Shown here: positions 20,112-30,108 of the stretch, piece by piece | Numbering within the stretch: position 1 is the stretch's first letter | Layout: each line of letters starts with the position of its first letter | Assembly (NCBI GenBank): GCA_030849075.1 | Contig: JASAOO010003454.1 | Coordinates: 1 to 64,000, forward strand | Source of the DNA: Zelonia costaricensis | Lineage: Eukaryota > Euglenozoa > Kinetoplastea > Trypanosomatida > Trypanosomatidae | Length of the DNA: 64,000 nucleotides | Direction: 5' to 3' | Program-made: the position numbers and the translations under genes | Notes under the pieces: generated by a model | What the model was told of the DNA's origin: nothing | The model's database searches: none | What the model saw: the letters and a program-made list of their open reading frames with translations, nothing else

Positions 20112-20777
20112 TTTTGCCGACGGGGTGCTCCGTCGGGAGAAGGAAATATCTGAAGACTACGGCTAAACCTTTTTTTGTTTCCGCCCAAAGAGTCCTGCGG
20201 GGTATGTTGGGGTGTGTAGAGAATCCAGACAGGAACGACGGCGGGAAAGGAGAGGGGATTCATTTCAGTGGAGGCGCAGTGTCGCGTATCCGCATGCTAC
20301 GGCGAGGGCCGGCTTCACGATGCCGTGGCCGAGCCAAGGCGAGTTAGAAGAGACTACCAAGAACTGTACGCTTGCCAGCTACAGAGGTGGTATCCTGTGC
20401 GAGCAGAAGCCAACGCCAGACGATTGTCTTTTCAGAGTTCTCAGTTTTTGTTCTCGAGTTTGAGCTTCACGCACGTACGGAGAGGCAACCGACAGCTGAC
20501 GACCGCAGTTCCTGAGGACCGTCCGCGGCGAGCAGGCAACACACAAGGAAGCGCACAAGAGAGAAAAATCTAGCAGCCGAGTTTTTACCACCTGGTGCGT
20601 CAACGAGGCGAACTCATCCTTCACCTGCAGAGCGCACACCGCAAATCAATCGTTCCGGTACCTTTTTGGCAAGAGGGGGGGGGGGCGGACGGAAAAGCAG
20701 GCGGCTTCGCCCCAGTGCCCCGAAAGGCAAATGCCCTGCTCCCCGCACGCACCCCCCCCCGCATCCCCTCAGCGGGG

Positions 20778-20793
20778 CGCGGTTGCAACCGCG
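20778..20793. repeat. Perfect 16-bp palindrome in the strand-switch region
   Basis: CGCGGTTG is followed directly by its exact complement CAACCGCG. It lies 18 bp beyond the C9 run and roughly in the middle of the divergent gap. It could form a short cruciform or bind a symmetric dimer; function unknown. Confidence 0.75.
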
Positions 20794-21232
20794 GGGTCTT
20801 CCACAACCCACACGTTGGCCGCTCTGAACCCGTACCTTGCCCAGCCCCCCTTTTCTCCGCTACAGGCTTCCGCGTGTCCTTCTCTCCATAACGAGATCTG
20901 CTCAAGCGCTGTGCCGCGGGAGCTGCGCTTGGGCACGCCCAAACTCCACCACCGCTGCCTCCCACTATGTTGGACCTGCCGCATCTCCCGACGGAGAAGA
21001 AAAGGCAAGCGGCACGCCTAGTGCTGTACTGAAATGACCGCGTCGCGTGCAAGGAATTGTGCAACAATTCGTTCGATGCCTTGTTTTCCATTCACAACTG
21101 CATTGAATTGTTTGTCATTCCTTAAACCCTCCCTTTCCTCTGCAACCTAACCAAAAAGAGCACCCCCCTTTGAGCGGCAGCACGCACGATATTCTAGCGA
21201 CTCATCTCGTTTTTTTTTTTCTCGCTACCCCG

Positions 21233-21237
21233 AGCAG
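21233..21237 (+). promoter_or_regulatory. Predicted spliced-leader acceptor(s) for the DJ-1 gene
   Basis: A T-rich tract at about 21209-21230 is followed by CGAGCAG, giving two candidate AGs (21233-21234 and 21236-21237). The 5' UTR would be only 5-8 nt. Confidence 0.6.
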
Positions 21238-21242
21238 TCACG

Positions 21243-21821
21243 ATGACAAAGAAGGTTCTTATGCTCGCCGGCGACTTCGTGGAGGACTACGAAGTCATGG
21301 TCCCGTACCAGGCTCTTGAGTCACTGGGTGTCACAGTTGACGTGATTTGCCCCGGCAAGAAGAAGGGTGACGCCATTGCGACTGCCATCCACGACTTCAC
21401 TGGATTCCAGACGTACCAGGAGCTGCGGGGTCACAACTTCACTCTCACGAAAACGTTCGACGAAGTTAACGTCGAGGAGTACCAGGGCCTTTACATCACT
21501 GGCGGGCGTGCGCCCGAGTACATCCGGCTGAATCAGAAGGTGTTGGAGTTCACCCGGCACTTCTTTGACAAAAATCTGCCGGTTGCGGCGATTTGCCACG
21601 GCATTCAAGTGCTCGTCGCCGCAGGCGTCACGTCAAAGAGGACCCTGACCTGCTACCCGGCCGTGTCGCCAGACGTCACCTGTGCCGGCGGAGCGTACAA
21701 GGAGGTGCTGCCGACAGAGGCGGTCACCGACGGCAACCTCATCACTTCCCCTGCGTGGCCGGGGCACCAGGCGCTCCTCAGTGGGTTTTACGAAATGCTG
21801 GGCATCAAGATCAGCATGTAA
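21243..21821 (+). CDS. DJ-1/PfpI family protein (plant DJ-1D-like; glyoxalase III/deglycase or chaperone type)
   Basis: 192 aa single-domain class I glutamine-amidotransferase-like fold. The nucleophile elbow is AAICHGIQ, with Cys118 followed by His119. The acidic partner is expected in DFVEDYEV (Glu14-Glu17). The family signatures ITGGRAPEY (85-93) and SPAWPGHQ (169-176) are intact. Sequence is close to each half of the duplicated plant DJ-1D proteins (MEDYEVMVPFQAL, RGHNFTL, GGRAPEYL, from memory), which remove methylglyoxal; a similar activity is plausible but not shown. It is the first gene of the plus-strand unit. No targeting signal is obvious, so cytosol is likely. Confidence 0.93.
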   Translation: MTKKVLMLAGDFVEDYEVMVPYQALESLGVTVDVICPGKKKGDAIATAIHDFTGFQTYQELRGHNFTLTKTFDEVNVEEYQGLYITGGRAPEYIRLNQKVLEFTRHFFDKNLPVAAICHGIQVLVAAGVTSKRTLTCYPAVSPDVTCAGGAYKEVLPTEAVTDGNLITSPAWPGHQALLSGFYEMLGIKISM

Positions 21822-22598
21822 TTCCCTGTCATTGTCGACAGCATCAAAAAAGAGAAGCGCTCGTACGTGATGCGCACTTTGTCAGTCGGCTTCTATTCCG
21901 AATCGGCAAGAGAAACAGGCTCAGCGTCGCTTGAGCTGTAATTTCTTGCTCTTCTCGCAGTCCCGCAACTTTCCCTCGAGCAGAGTTCTCCTGCACTCCA
22001 TTTTTTGCTTCTGTTTTGAATTTGGTGACCCCACAAACTCCTCCGGTGCCTCGCACGCCGGCTGCTTCTTGCGCTGTCGAGAAACACGCTGTTGCTGATG
22101 CTTGCTAGCAGACGAGGGGGAAAAAATGCTTCCGTGATGAGGGGTCTTCTAGTCGAGCGCACCGGTGCGGGAGTGCGCGCGTGACGCTCTGCGTGCACTG
22201 ACGTCGCAGCTTGGCAGCAGTAAATTCTGCACCCGCCAACGCTTGCAGAGGAAGGGTGTGAGAGAAAAAAAGGACTCGCTACAAAGTTTTTCACCGATCC
22301 GCACTGGAGCCCCGAATGAGTGATGCTCTACACGTCGACTTTTCCTACCCCTCGTCGCTACTTGCCAACTTTTTCGCATTCGGCACATTTTTGTCTTTGG
22401 TGAAAATGAAAAAACGTGCCTTTTCTCCGCCGTCACAAACGCTCACGGAGCGTAGCACAAGAGAAGGGTGCGCTGGCTTGTCCACACACGGTCGCTCACC
22501 GGCGAAAACAAAAACTGCACCAGGGCAAGCTCTACGACGATTAGAGCAAAACCAGTTCAAAAAAACAAAACGAAAAAACCTCCATCTCATCAACAAGG
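21822..22598. other. Intergenic after DJ-1 gene
   Basis: No gene supported. It holds pyrimidine-rich stretches near 21945-22020 and 22340-22430 usable for polyadenylation and trans-splicing. The part just before the next ATG is A-rich. Confidence 0.65.
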
Positions 22599-23669
22599 AT
22601 GTCCATTGCGAGGAGGCTGGCATTCCAGCCGGACGTTCTCGAATGGGTGCATCAGCAACGCGCCTCCATCAAAATAGTGAGGAATGCGCGGTACGCTGCA
22701 GAAAAGGGCTTTGTGGCCTACGGGAAGGATTTTGTGGAGTACATGCGACCGAAAGCGAAGGCAACGGAAGTAGACAAAGTGTCTGAGCCGGCTCCGCCAA
22801 GCTCCGCGTCCCGCGCGCTCGAGCAGTACTACGAGTCGCAGGACCTCATCAAGCGCATGAAGTGGAAGCGCGTGACGTGGGACGATGAGGCGGACTACAC
22901 CAGTTTTTCAAAGCGCGTTTTGGACAACGACTCCATGTTCAAGCGCGTTGCAGCCTTCTCTTTTCTCTCGATCCACGTCGTCAAAGACCCATCGACAAGC
23001 GAGTTGGTAACCATTCCGACGTCCGAGAAGATTATCATGGCCGGTACGCTGACAAACTGGCTGTTGCAGGAGCGGGAGCCAAAGGCGGTGGAGCTGTACC
23101 CGATCCGAAAGACGGCAGAGCGTCGTAGCGCGTTTCATGTGGACTGGGCAGCTGGCGCGGTCAACATTCTCGACACAGCCTCCGCACAGGAGCTACTGAC
23201 ATTTCTCTGCAGCGTCGCGCCGCGCCTGCAGGCAGTGCAGCTCATGATGGAGGAGCAGCAAACTCGGCAGGTCGAGGACGTCGAGAAGGTGCGGGTTCGC
23301 GTTGGCGCGACACTGAGCTACAACGCCTCGAACACCAGCTTCTGGGACGACCCAAGGCGCAAGACCGACCCCGAATTTGTGAATCCAGATGAGGTCGAGA
23401 AATTCCTCGCAGGTGTGCTCAAGTCAGCGTTCTTGTACCGCTGGTTCTTGAAGGGGCAGGAAATCAAGGTGCTTCCTCCAGGACGTTCTTACTACGTCGA
23501 TATCGAGAAGAAGCAAGTCCAGATACCCGCCAATTTTGCAGAGTACAATTGGCTTAAGGCGCACTCTCGATTCGAATCGATTGAGAAGGTTGCCGAAGCT
23601 TGTCGCCGTTTTTGGTGGTTCTGGCTTCTGCTCGGTATGATGATTGTCGGCGATTTGGAGCTTGTGTAG
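22599..23669 (+). CDS. Hypothetical protein with C-terminal hydrophobic segment
   Basis: 356 aa, no family recognised. It has a basic N-terminus (MSIARRLAF) and a charged middle. Near the end is a short aromatic hydrophobic segment (about residues 338-352, RRFWWFWLLLGMMIVG) followed by only four residues, which fits a tail anchor or C-terminal membrane dip. Composition and the N-terminus would also allow a mitochondrial outer- or inner-membrane protein. Codon use matches its neighbours. The ATG at 22599 is the first in the frame. Function unknown. Confidence 0.82.
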   Translation: MSIARRLAFQPDVLEWVHQQRASIKIVRNARYAAEKGFVAYGKDFVEYMRPKAKATEVDKVSEPAPPSSASRALEQYYESQDLIKRMKWKRVTWDDEADYTSFSKRVLDNDSMFKRVAAFSFLSIHVVKDPSTSELVTIPTSEKIIMAGTLTNWLLQEREPKAVELYPIRKTAERRSAFHVDWAAGAVNILDTASAQELLTFLCSVAPRLQAVQLMMEEQQTRQVEDVEKVRVRVGATLSYNASNTSFWDDPRRKTDPEFVNPDEVEKFLAGVLKSAFLYRWFLKGQEIKVLPPGRSYYVDIEKKQVQIPANFAEYNWLKAHSRFESIEKVAEACRRFWWFWLLLGMMIVGDLELV

Positions 23670-24343
23670 CGTGTCTGTGTTTTGATGGCGGAGCGCATTT
23701 CCGCTCGTCGGCTCGCGGTTGTCGAATTTGGGTGTGAAGCTGCAGTTTTCTGTAATTGTCCTAACGACCTGTCGTTACAGTCCCCCACAAGCAACACACA
23801 CACACACACACACACAAGCACGAAGAAGGAGGGACGGGTACCGCTTAACCAGCATCATCACCGGAGGCTGAACGGAGGATGGCTGGCCTGCTTTGCACAG
23901 TCGGCATTCCAAGTCGAGCGTCAGCTAGCATTTCGTTCGATTTGCAGGCAGGTGATTTCTCAAAAACTGTGTCAGCGTGAGTGGCACGGATAAATGCTTC
24001 ACCTTCGCGGAACCCAAGGAACCACCGGCTCACCCGAGTTTTCCCAGTCTCCTAATTTCCAATTACGCTGTCCTGACCCTGCTTCGCTCTTTCCTTGGCC
24101 CAATTTGGGCGCGGCAACAACAACAAAAAAACGTATACTCGCATTTTTCTTCCCCTTCGAATGGGCTGCTCTTTTTCGGTGCGGCACTCTCGAGGCTACT
24201 CAAGCGAAACACGCGCAACAAGCGAATTCTCACTTCGTGGCATCACCTGCCCGCTGCAGCGCGCAGCAACAAAAACAACCTCAAGAGCTGTGGACTCATA
24301 GTCGTGCTTGGCCAGAGAAGCGCCCCCACAACATACGCCGAAA
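23670..24343. other. Intergenic before EF-hand gene
   Basis: No gene supported. It contains an (AC)n tract at about 23794-23815 and T/C-rich stretches near 24080-24190 that could serve trans-splicing of the EF-hand gene. Confidence 0.65.
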
Positions 24344-24781
24344 ATGTCTCGTGCGGTTTTGATGAAGGAGGCCTTCGAGCTCTTGCAGCGCGATGGCAAG
24401 ATCCCGAAGGCGTCAGTGCCGACTGCGCTGCGCGCGGCGGGGCTGAATCCTAGCGAGGAGAAAATCAAGGAGATCATGGCGACCGCGACCGACGTCGATA
24501 TGGCAAGCTACGAGGCCCTAGTCGCCAAGCATGATGACAAGATGGACACCGCCGAGGCAGTCAAGGAAGCGTTTCGCGTCTTCGACAAGGATCTCGATGG
24601 AACCGTCTCCGTGGCGGAGTTCCGGCACATCATGACGACGATGGGTGAGAAGTATCACGAGGACGAGTTCCGCGACCTCATTCAAGGCTTTGAGGACAAC
24701 GGTGTGATCCACTACGAGAAGTTTGTAGACAAGATGCTGGCGCCGTTTACGGAGCACGGCAACCAGGAGGACACGCGTTGA
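24344..24781 (+). CDS. EF-hand protein, calmodulin / myosin light chain-like
   Basis: 145 aa with the four-EF-hand layout of calmodulin-like proteins, but only one canonical calcium loop is visible: D81[11 protein letters not shown]92. The other three loops are degenerate ([11 protein letters not shown] near 16-26, [11 protein letters not shown] near 48-58, [11 protein letters not shown] near 117-127). That pattern resembles essential or regulatory myosin light chains and calmodulin-like adaptors more than true calmodulin or centrin. The ATG at 24344 sits in a good context. An in-frame upstream extension to 24308 has no upstream ATG and is not used. Confidence 0.88.
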   Translation: MSRAVLMKEAFELLQRDGKIPKASVPTALRAAGLNPSEEKIKEIMATATDVDMASYEALVAKHDDKMDTAEAVKEAFRVFDKDLDGTVSVAEFRHIMTTMGEKYHEDEFRDLIQGFEDNGVIHYEKFVDKMLAPFTEHGNQEDTR

Positions 24782-25465
24782 TGTCAGCGAAGCTGTCAAA
24801 AGCGTGCGTGCCCCAGTGACGGCCACTTCTTGAACGAAAAAAAAAGAGAACACCGGGGCTGGTTCTCTCGTTTGATGATGCGTTCATGTTCAATAGCCGG
24901 TTTTCTGTTGCGAAAGAAGCCGTTTAGAGAGGGAAAGAGAGCAAAGAGCAAAAAAAAAGCGAGAAAAGGTAGCATTCATGCTTGACTTCGTGCGCAGGTC
25001 ATCGGAGGAGAAACACACACAATAGCCCCCAGTTCTCGATCTGCCAATCGCAACATGTAGTTTTTGGGGCCCAGATGCGCCCGGCGAGCCGGCTACGCTG
25101 CGTCTCCCTTTGAGCTTGCTTTTCCTCCGCAACTTGTGCGCAGCGTCACAGTTCTCCGAGGCTTACCAGCCACGCCCATCTACCGTCTTCCCTCTCTTTC
25201 TCACACCTTTTTCCGACGCCCCGCCTCTACGTGGCTGCGCTCCCCTCTTTTCTTTGCTGCTGCGTCCCCGCTCAACCTCCCGGCCCTTCAAGTTGCTGAT
25301 CGACTGCCGCCACCGCTGCAGCCTCTCTCTTTCTTTCTTTCCGAGAGCACAGCTTTCACTCTTCTCTCAGCACTCGAGGTACTGGCGCGACTATCGAGCT
25401 TCCCCTCGTATTTCCCCTCACTCTGCGCGCTGGTGTGCTCGCGCGACGGCCTCGCACATCAGAGA
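24782..25465. other. Intergenic before SOF1
   Basis: No gene supported. A long C/T-rich block at about 25090-25440 with many AGs precedes the SOF1 ATG. Candidate acceptors closest to the ATG are at 25461-25464. The frame stays open upstream of the SOF1 ATG but reads as translated pyrimidine tract. Confidence 0.65.
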
Positions 25466-26800
25466 ATGGTCAAGATCAAGACGATCAGCCGCTCGGAGCT
25501 CGAGTGGACAAAGGACCGCGCAACAGAGGTGCCAAAGGCCAACCGCAACTATGATCCGAAGTTCAATCCGATGGCGAAGCAGGTCGAGTTCACGCGTGCC
25601 GTGCGTGCCGCCAAGCTAGATCGCATGTTTGCGAAGCCATTTGTAGCCGCTCTTCCTGGCCATCAGGACACAATCCAGTCAATTGCCACCGACATCACAA
25701 ACCTGTCGACCGTCGCCACCGGCTCCGTCGACGGTGGTCTCATCGTGTGGGATGTCATGACGCGCAAAAAGCGCGCCGTGATCGACGCGCACCGGCACTC
25801 CGTTGATGGCGTCGTCATCTCGCCCGATGGCGTTGCCTGCTTTAGCGCTTCGCGCGACAAGACGGTGAAGATGTGGGACCTCGACTTTGACCCTGAGGAG
25901 GAGCACGTGGAGCCGGTGGCCGAGTTTCTCGGCGAGTTTCCTTTCTCGTCGATTGACCATCACTTTCACAAGTCGTGGTTTGCCACGTCGTCGGATGTGG
26001 TGAATATTTGGGACGTTAACCGCACGCAGCCGCTGCAGCGTTTCTCGTGGGGCGACGACACGGTGTCGTCGTGCCGCTTCAACAAAATCGAAACGAACCT
26101 CGTGGCATGCTGCATGGCTGACCGCGGCGTATTTCTCTACGACGTGCGCAGCCAGTCGGCGCACAGCAAGATCGTGATGGAGATGTGCTCCACCGCGCTG
26201 TCGTGGAATCCGATGGACCCCAACGTCTTTGTCACGGGCAGCGACGACCGCAACTGCTACCTTTTTGACATCCGTGTACCAGGACGGCCGCGGAACGTCT
26301 TCCAGGGCCATATCCGCCCTGTGACGTCTGTCGATTTTAGTCCCACGGGCACCATGTTTGCCGCCGGGTCGCAGGACGCTTCGCTGCGCATCTGGGACCT
26401 GCACCAAACAACCAAGTCGGATTCCATCGAGATGTTCCACACCAAGCGCATGGCGGGCGTGTGCGCCGTGAAGTGGTCGCCGGACAACAGCTACGTCTAC
26501 AGCGGCAGCGAGGACGCGGTGCTGCGGGTGTGGAAGTCGGACGCCAGCAAACCGATTCGCCCGCTCCGGGGCCCAGAGAAGCACAACTTCAACTACATGC
26601 GCTCCCTCAAGAACAAGTACGCCAATTTTGTCGAGGTCAAGCGGATTAGCAACCAGCGCAACGCACCGAAGGCGATCCTGCGCACGTCACGCCGCATCAA
26701 GAAGGCGGAGAAGCGGGAGGCGGTGAAGGAGATGTCACGCATCCACGGTGACAACCTCAAGCCACTGGCCAAGCGCAAGACGTACGGCTACGTCGAATAG
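25466..26800 (+). CDS. SOF1: SOF1 / DCAF13, U3 snoRNP WD40 protein
   Basis: 444 aa, orthologue of yeast Sof1 and human DCAF13, a component of the small-subunit processome needed for 18S rRNA maturation in the nucleolus. The N-terminus (MVKIKTISRS then NYDPKFNPM) is the Sof1 signature. Seven WD40-like blades follow (about 60-350), including GSVDGGLIVWDV, SRDKTVKMWDL, GSDDRNCYLFDI, GSQDASLRIWDL and GSEDAVLRVWK. The basic Sof1-type tail runs from about 355 (RSLKNKYANFVEVKRI, RRIKKAEKREAVKEM). The ATG at 25466 is chosen because the upstream open frame is C/T-rich leader. Confidence 0.95.
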   Translation: MVKIKTISRSELEWTKDRATEVPKANRNYDPKFNPMAKQVEFTRAVRAAKLDRMFAKPFVAALPGHQDTIQSIATDITNLSTVATGSVDGGLIVWDVMTRKKRAVIDAHRHSVDGVVISPDGVACFSASRDKTVKMWDLDFDPEEEHVEPVAEFLGEFPFSSIDHHFHKSWFATSSDVVNIWDVNRTQPLQRFSWGDDTVSSCRFNKIETNLVACCMADRGVFLYDVRSQSAHSKIVMEMCSTALSWNPMDPNVFVTGSDDRNCYLFDIRVPGRPRNVFQGHIRPVTSVDFSPTGTMFAAGSQDASLRIWDLHQTTKSDSIEMFHTKRMAGVCAVKWSPDNSYVYSGSEDAVLRVWKSDASKPIRPLRGPEKHNFNYMRSLKNKYANFVEVKRISNQRNAPKAILRTSRRIKKAEKREAVKEMSRIHGDNLKPLAKRKTYGYVE

Positions 26801-27632
26801 CGCGGCGTCGCCTCGTCGCGACCTAGCTGCGTTTTTTTTTTGTTTGTGTGTGCTGGTGCGTTTGGCCCGCTCCACTCTGGTGGAGGCGCCTCCTTTCCTT
26901 TTTTGGTTCTGTGCTGTTGGTGTTTCTCTCACCTCTTCTCCCCCTTTCTGATGAGTAACTGAGCCGCTTTCCGTGTAAGTCTGTGCCGAGCAACCGTGCC
27001 GCTTCTTTTTCTTCTGCCCAGCCATAACAAGAAAACACACAAACACACATACACAAACGCTCTCAGATGCTGCTGCCTTGGTCCGCCGACGCCTTTTTTT
27101 CTGATGTTGTCGCGCGTCTCACCGCACACAGCAGCGATGCTCGCGCGTAGGGAAACGGGCAAACAAGAAAGGCCACCCGCAAACACGGCGAGGCTAGTGC
27201 GCCGCGGGAAAGCACGTCCAACTCGTACAAAACAACCAAAAAGTCACCTGCCGGCGTTCTTGATCGGCCTTGCCGATGTCCTGCAGCCACTGCCACCACT
27301 CCGCTCCTGCCTCACCTTGCCGTCTTCTTTTTTTTTGATTGCCGGCTTCCGCACCCACGCCGTCGCGTCCACTGCGTCGTCGAGTCGCCGTGGGCTCCCT
27401 CACTTCGGTGTGCAGAGGCGCACATCAGCCATTTCCACGGTGCGCGCGCGTGCTCGTCTCTCTCTCTTTCGCCCACGCAGGTCAGAAAGTCGTCAATACT
27501 ACCAGCTCTGCCGCGCTGCCGCTGCTGCGTTCTTTGACACACAAGACGCGTTTACATTTTGCTGTGCCAAAATACACAAGCAAACAAACAAACAAAAAAA
27601 AGAGACTAGGCGCCATCGATAGGGTGTTAGCC
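26801..27632. other. Intergenic before NME7-like gene
   Basis: No gene supported. T-rich stretches occur near 26831-26840, 27090-27100 and 27320-27340, and a (CAAA)n-like stretch at about 27578-27600 lies shortly before the ATG. Confidence 0.65.
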
Positions 27633-28646
27633 ATGGCCGTGGAGCTGCGCGACTCGTTCGTGGTCGAGTACTTCGACCCGCAGGCGAGCCTTACACGGAC
27701 GTACCAGCTCTGCTTCTTCGCACAGGACAAGACGATAGAGATGTACGACCTGAAGACGAAGCGGCTGTTCCTCAAGCGATGCGCGTACCCCTCTCTGAGC
27801 CCGAACGAGCTCTACGTTGGGGCAACGATCAACGTCTTCTCGCGCCCGCTGCGCATCGTCGACTACGGCGATGACGCAACGCGCAAGCGGTCCACCGCAA
27901 ACGCCGGCGAGTGCATGATTACCGTAGACATGGAGCACCACAGCGCGGCGGCGGGGTCCGCCATCGAGGCGCTCACGTCGCGAGGCCTGCGCATCACGGC
28001 GATCCGCCTCGTGGATATGCCGCAAAGCCTCGCCGCACGCGCCGGCGTCGGCGCGCCGCGCTGTCTGGTGCTCCTAGTGAGCGGCGCCGGCGTCCGGGAG
28101 AAGGTGGCCGCGACCGTGGCGGCGTTCCCCGCGGCCGTGGCGTCCATCTCGAGCGAGGCGGCCGTGGAGGAGCTGAGGGGGATGGTCAGCGGACCAGGCG
28201 AGTCGACCGCGACGCTCAAGAACTGCGCCGTGTGCGTGGTCAAGCCTCACGCCATCACGAGCGGCCATCAGGGCCCCATTCTGCAGCGGCTGGTGGAGGA
28301 GGGCTTCTACATTAGCGCGCTCGGCTCTTATGAGCTGACCGTGGCTGACGCAGAGGACTTTTTAGAGGTGTACAACGGCGTCCTGCCCGAGTACAAGCGG
28401 ATGGTGGAGCAGATGTCGTCGGGCCCCTGCTGGGCGATCGAGGTGTGCGCCGAAAATGCGGTGCCTGCGCTGCGGGCCGTGTGCGGGCCACACGACCCCG
28501 AAGTCTGCCACGTTCTCTTTCCACACAGCCTGCGCTCCAAGTACGGCGTCGACCGCATCCGCAACGCGGTCCACTGCACAGACCTGGAGGAGGACGGGCC
28601 GCTTGAGTCGGAGTTCTTCTTCTCCCTTCTCCAGAACAAGCAGTAG
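27633..28646 (+). CDS. NME7: NME7-like nucleoside diphosphate kinase homologue (DM10 + two NDK domains)
   Basis: 337 aa. A DM10 domain (about 1-93: FVVEYFDPQASLTRTYQLCFF, KRLFLKR, GATINVFSRPLRIVDYGD) is followed by two NDK-like domains, the architecture of NME7, an axonemal microtubule-inner and gamma-tubulin-associated protein. The first NDK domain (about 103-195) is short and lacks the usual KPD entry and a catalytic NxxH motif. The second (about 200-332) has CVVKPHA, SGPCWAIEV and NAVHCTD with the phospho-accepting His at position 314. The ATG at 27633 starts the DM10 domain; the frame upstream is leader. A flagellar location is inferred from the family. Confidence 0.92.
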   Translation: MAVELRDSFVVEYFDPQASLTRTYQLCFFAQDKTIEMYDLKTKRLFLKRCAYPSLSPNELYVGATINVFSRPLRIVDYGDDATRKRSTANAGECMITVDMEHHSAAAGSAIEALTSRGLRITAIRLVDMPQSLAARAGVGAPRCLVLLVSGAGVREKVAATVAAFPAAVASISSEAAVEELRGMVSGPGESTATLKNCAVCVVKPHAITSGHQGPILQRLVEEGFYISALGSYELTVADAEDFLEVYNGVLPEYKRMVEQMSSGPCWAIEVCAENAVPALRAVCGPHDPEVCHVLFPHSLRSKYGVDRIRNAVHCTDLEEDGPLESEFFFSLLQNKQ

Positions 28647-29282
28647 CTGCCGTGTGCATGTGTGCGACGCTCGTGATGCGTACGGCAGACAAGGGCACGC
28701 GGCGCAGAGTGATGGAGGAAAGGAGACGAGCAAGTCTGGTTAGCTCGGCGCAAAGGAAAGGGAAGAGGGGAGGGGGCGAGGGCAGCGAGAGAGAATGAAA
28801 AATGAGTTGTCTCTGGTGCCTCCGCTTCCCCCGGCCATGTTTTCCCTCTCCTTCTTCTCTTCATTCATGCACTTGCGGCTCGTGGCACTCGGATGTACAT
28901 AGGCTGCCCAAGGGGGACACCCCGAGCAGCAGACTAGCGGTCGTGCCACGAGGCCCCTTTTCCCTCTTTCCTTTCCGATCGCTTGCATCCTTCTTCTTCT
29001 GGTTCCGTCCGTCCCAGCTCCTGCGTCGGACTGCTCTGCCTCTTGACGGACCGTCTTGCCGTGCTACTCTCGGCATACCGCTACCGCCGCTCTGTCGCGT
29101 GTTTTTTGTGTTTTTCATGAAAGTCCCTCCCCCACTGCTTCGCGTGACCGAGTGTGTGTGCCCACGCAACGCCCACATGCTGACTCGTGGCTGGGCTGCA
29201 TTGCTGCGTCAATCGCCCTCACGCTCGGCATCCCGGCAACTCGGCCTCACCTCGTTCTTGTGTCTGTGTCTGTTGGTGCGTC

Positions 29283-29322
<40 letters not shown>

Positions 29323-30108
29323 AACCATGTAGGATTCGCGAATTGGCGGCCTCTCGCCTCCCCGCATCCCTTCTCCCCACTCTCAAACAAACAGAAGCAC
29401 GCCAACGCGCACACAAACACAAGAAGAGCATGGACAAGGCTGTCCGCACGCAAAGTACACAGACGGCCTTCCTAGTCTCCTCACATCTACTGTGCGGCAC
29501 GCGTCCGATGGGTGTGCACGGGCAGAGCATATGCTTCGGCGTCACACGCACCAGGAGGCTGCAACTGCGCGCCACTCGAGTGCACGGGGAAGTGGAGCTG
29601 TGGTTGTGCAGCTCGGGCCCTTGCGCTAGGCACAGGCGTGACCTCAAAACAAAAGGTGAAGGCTCTGCAATCCCCCTCCCTCCACACACACGCCGTAGCC
29701 TGCTTTCTGCCGCGTCCTGTAGTCTCGTGCTCACCCCCATTCTTCTCTCCTCATCCGCGGCCCTTGTCCCCTCCTCTCGTCTGCTACGCCAATCGGTCAC
29801 CCGGACGCCCCACACCACGTTGCGGTGGCGCTCCGCTCTCTCACTCTGTATTCCCCACACTCTCTTTCCGGTTCCGCTCGATCGCTTTCGCGCGGTAAAG
29901 TGTCTCCTTGTGATCTGTCTAGCTTTTTCTTTCACCAGAGCAGCGACTCGACCGCCTCCCCCTCTCCTCCCTTTCTTCAAGGTGCGCACCACTGCTCTTC
30001 GCCACAAGCCTTGCAGCAGGCACGCCCCCCCCCTTCCAGGCCTGCCTTCTCTCCACACCTCGCTGTTCTCCCTTCACCCTTCCTCCGCACACGCGAGTAG
30101 TAGCGACA
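28647..30108. other. Intergenic before CCT eta, with (GT)17
   Basis: No gene supported. It contains a (GT)17 microsatellite at about 29286-29319 and a long C/T-rich block at about 29680-30090. The block ends in ACGCGAGTAG just before the CCT7 ATG, giving candidate acceptors at 30096-30097 and 30099-30100. Confidence 0.65.
29286..29319. repeat. (GT)17 microsatellite
   Basis: Uninterrupted GT dinucleotide run in the spacer upstream of CCT7. Confidence 0.9.

Larger units (their letters stand above)
20112..21242. promoter_or_regulatory. Divergent strand-switch region, probable bidirectional transcription start zone
   Basis: All genes to the left are on the minus strand and all to the right on the plus strand, so this 1.1-kb gap is where both polycistronic units begin. 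Trypanosomatid divergent switch regions are known RNA polymerase II start zones without TATA boxes. It contains a G11 run (20675-20685), a C9 run (20752-20760), a perfect 16-bp palindrome (20778-20793) and the DJ-1 SL acceptor tract. No tRNA or gene was recognised. Confidence 0.8.

Noticed and set aside
25064..25465. In-frame 134-residue extension upstream of SOF1
   Set aside because: Leader-like C/T-rich sequence; SOF1 family proteins begin at MVKIKTISRS.
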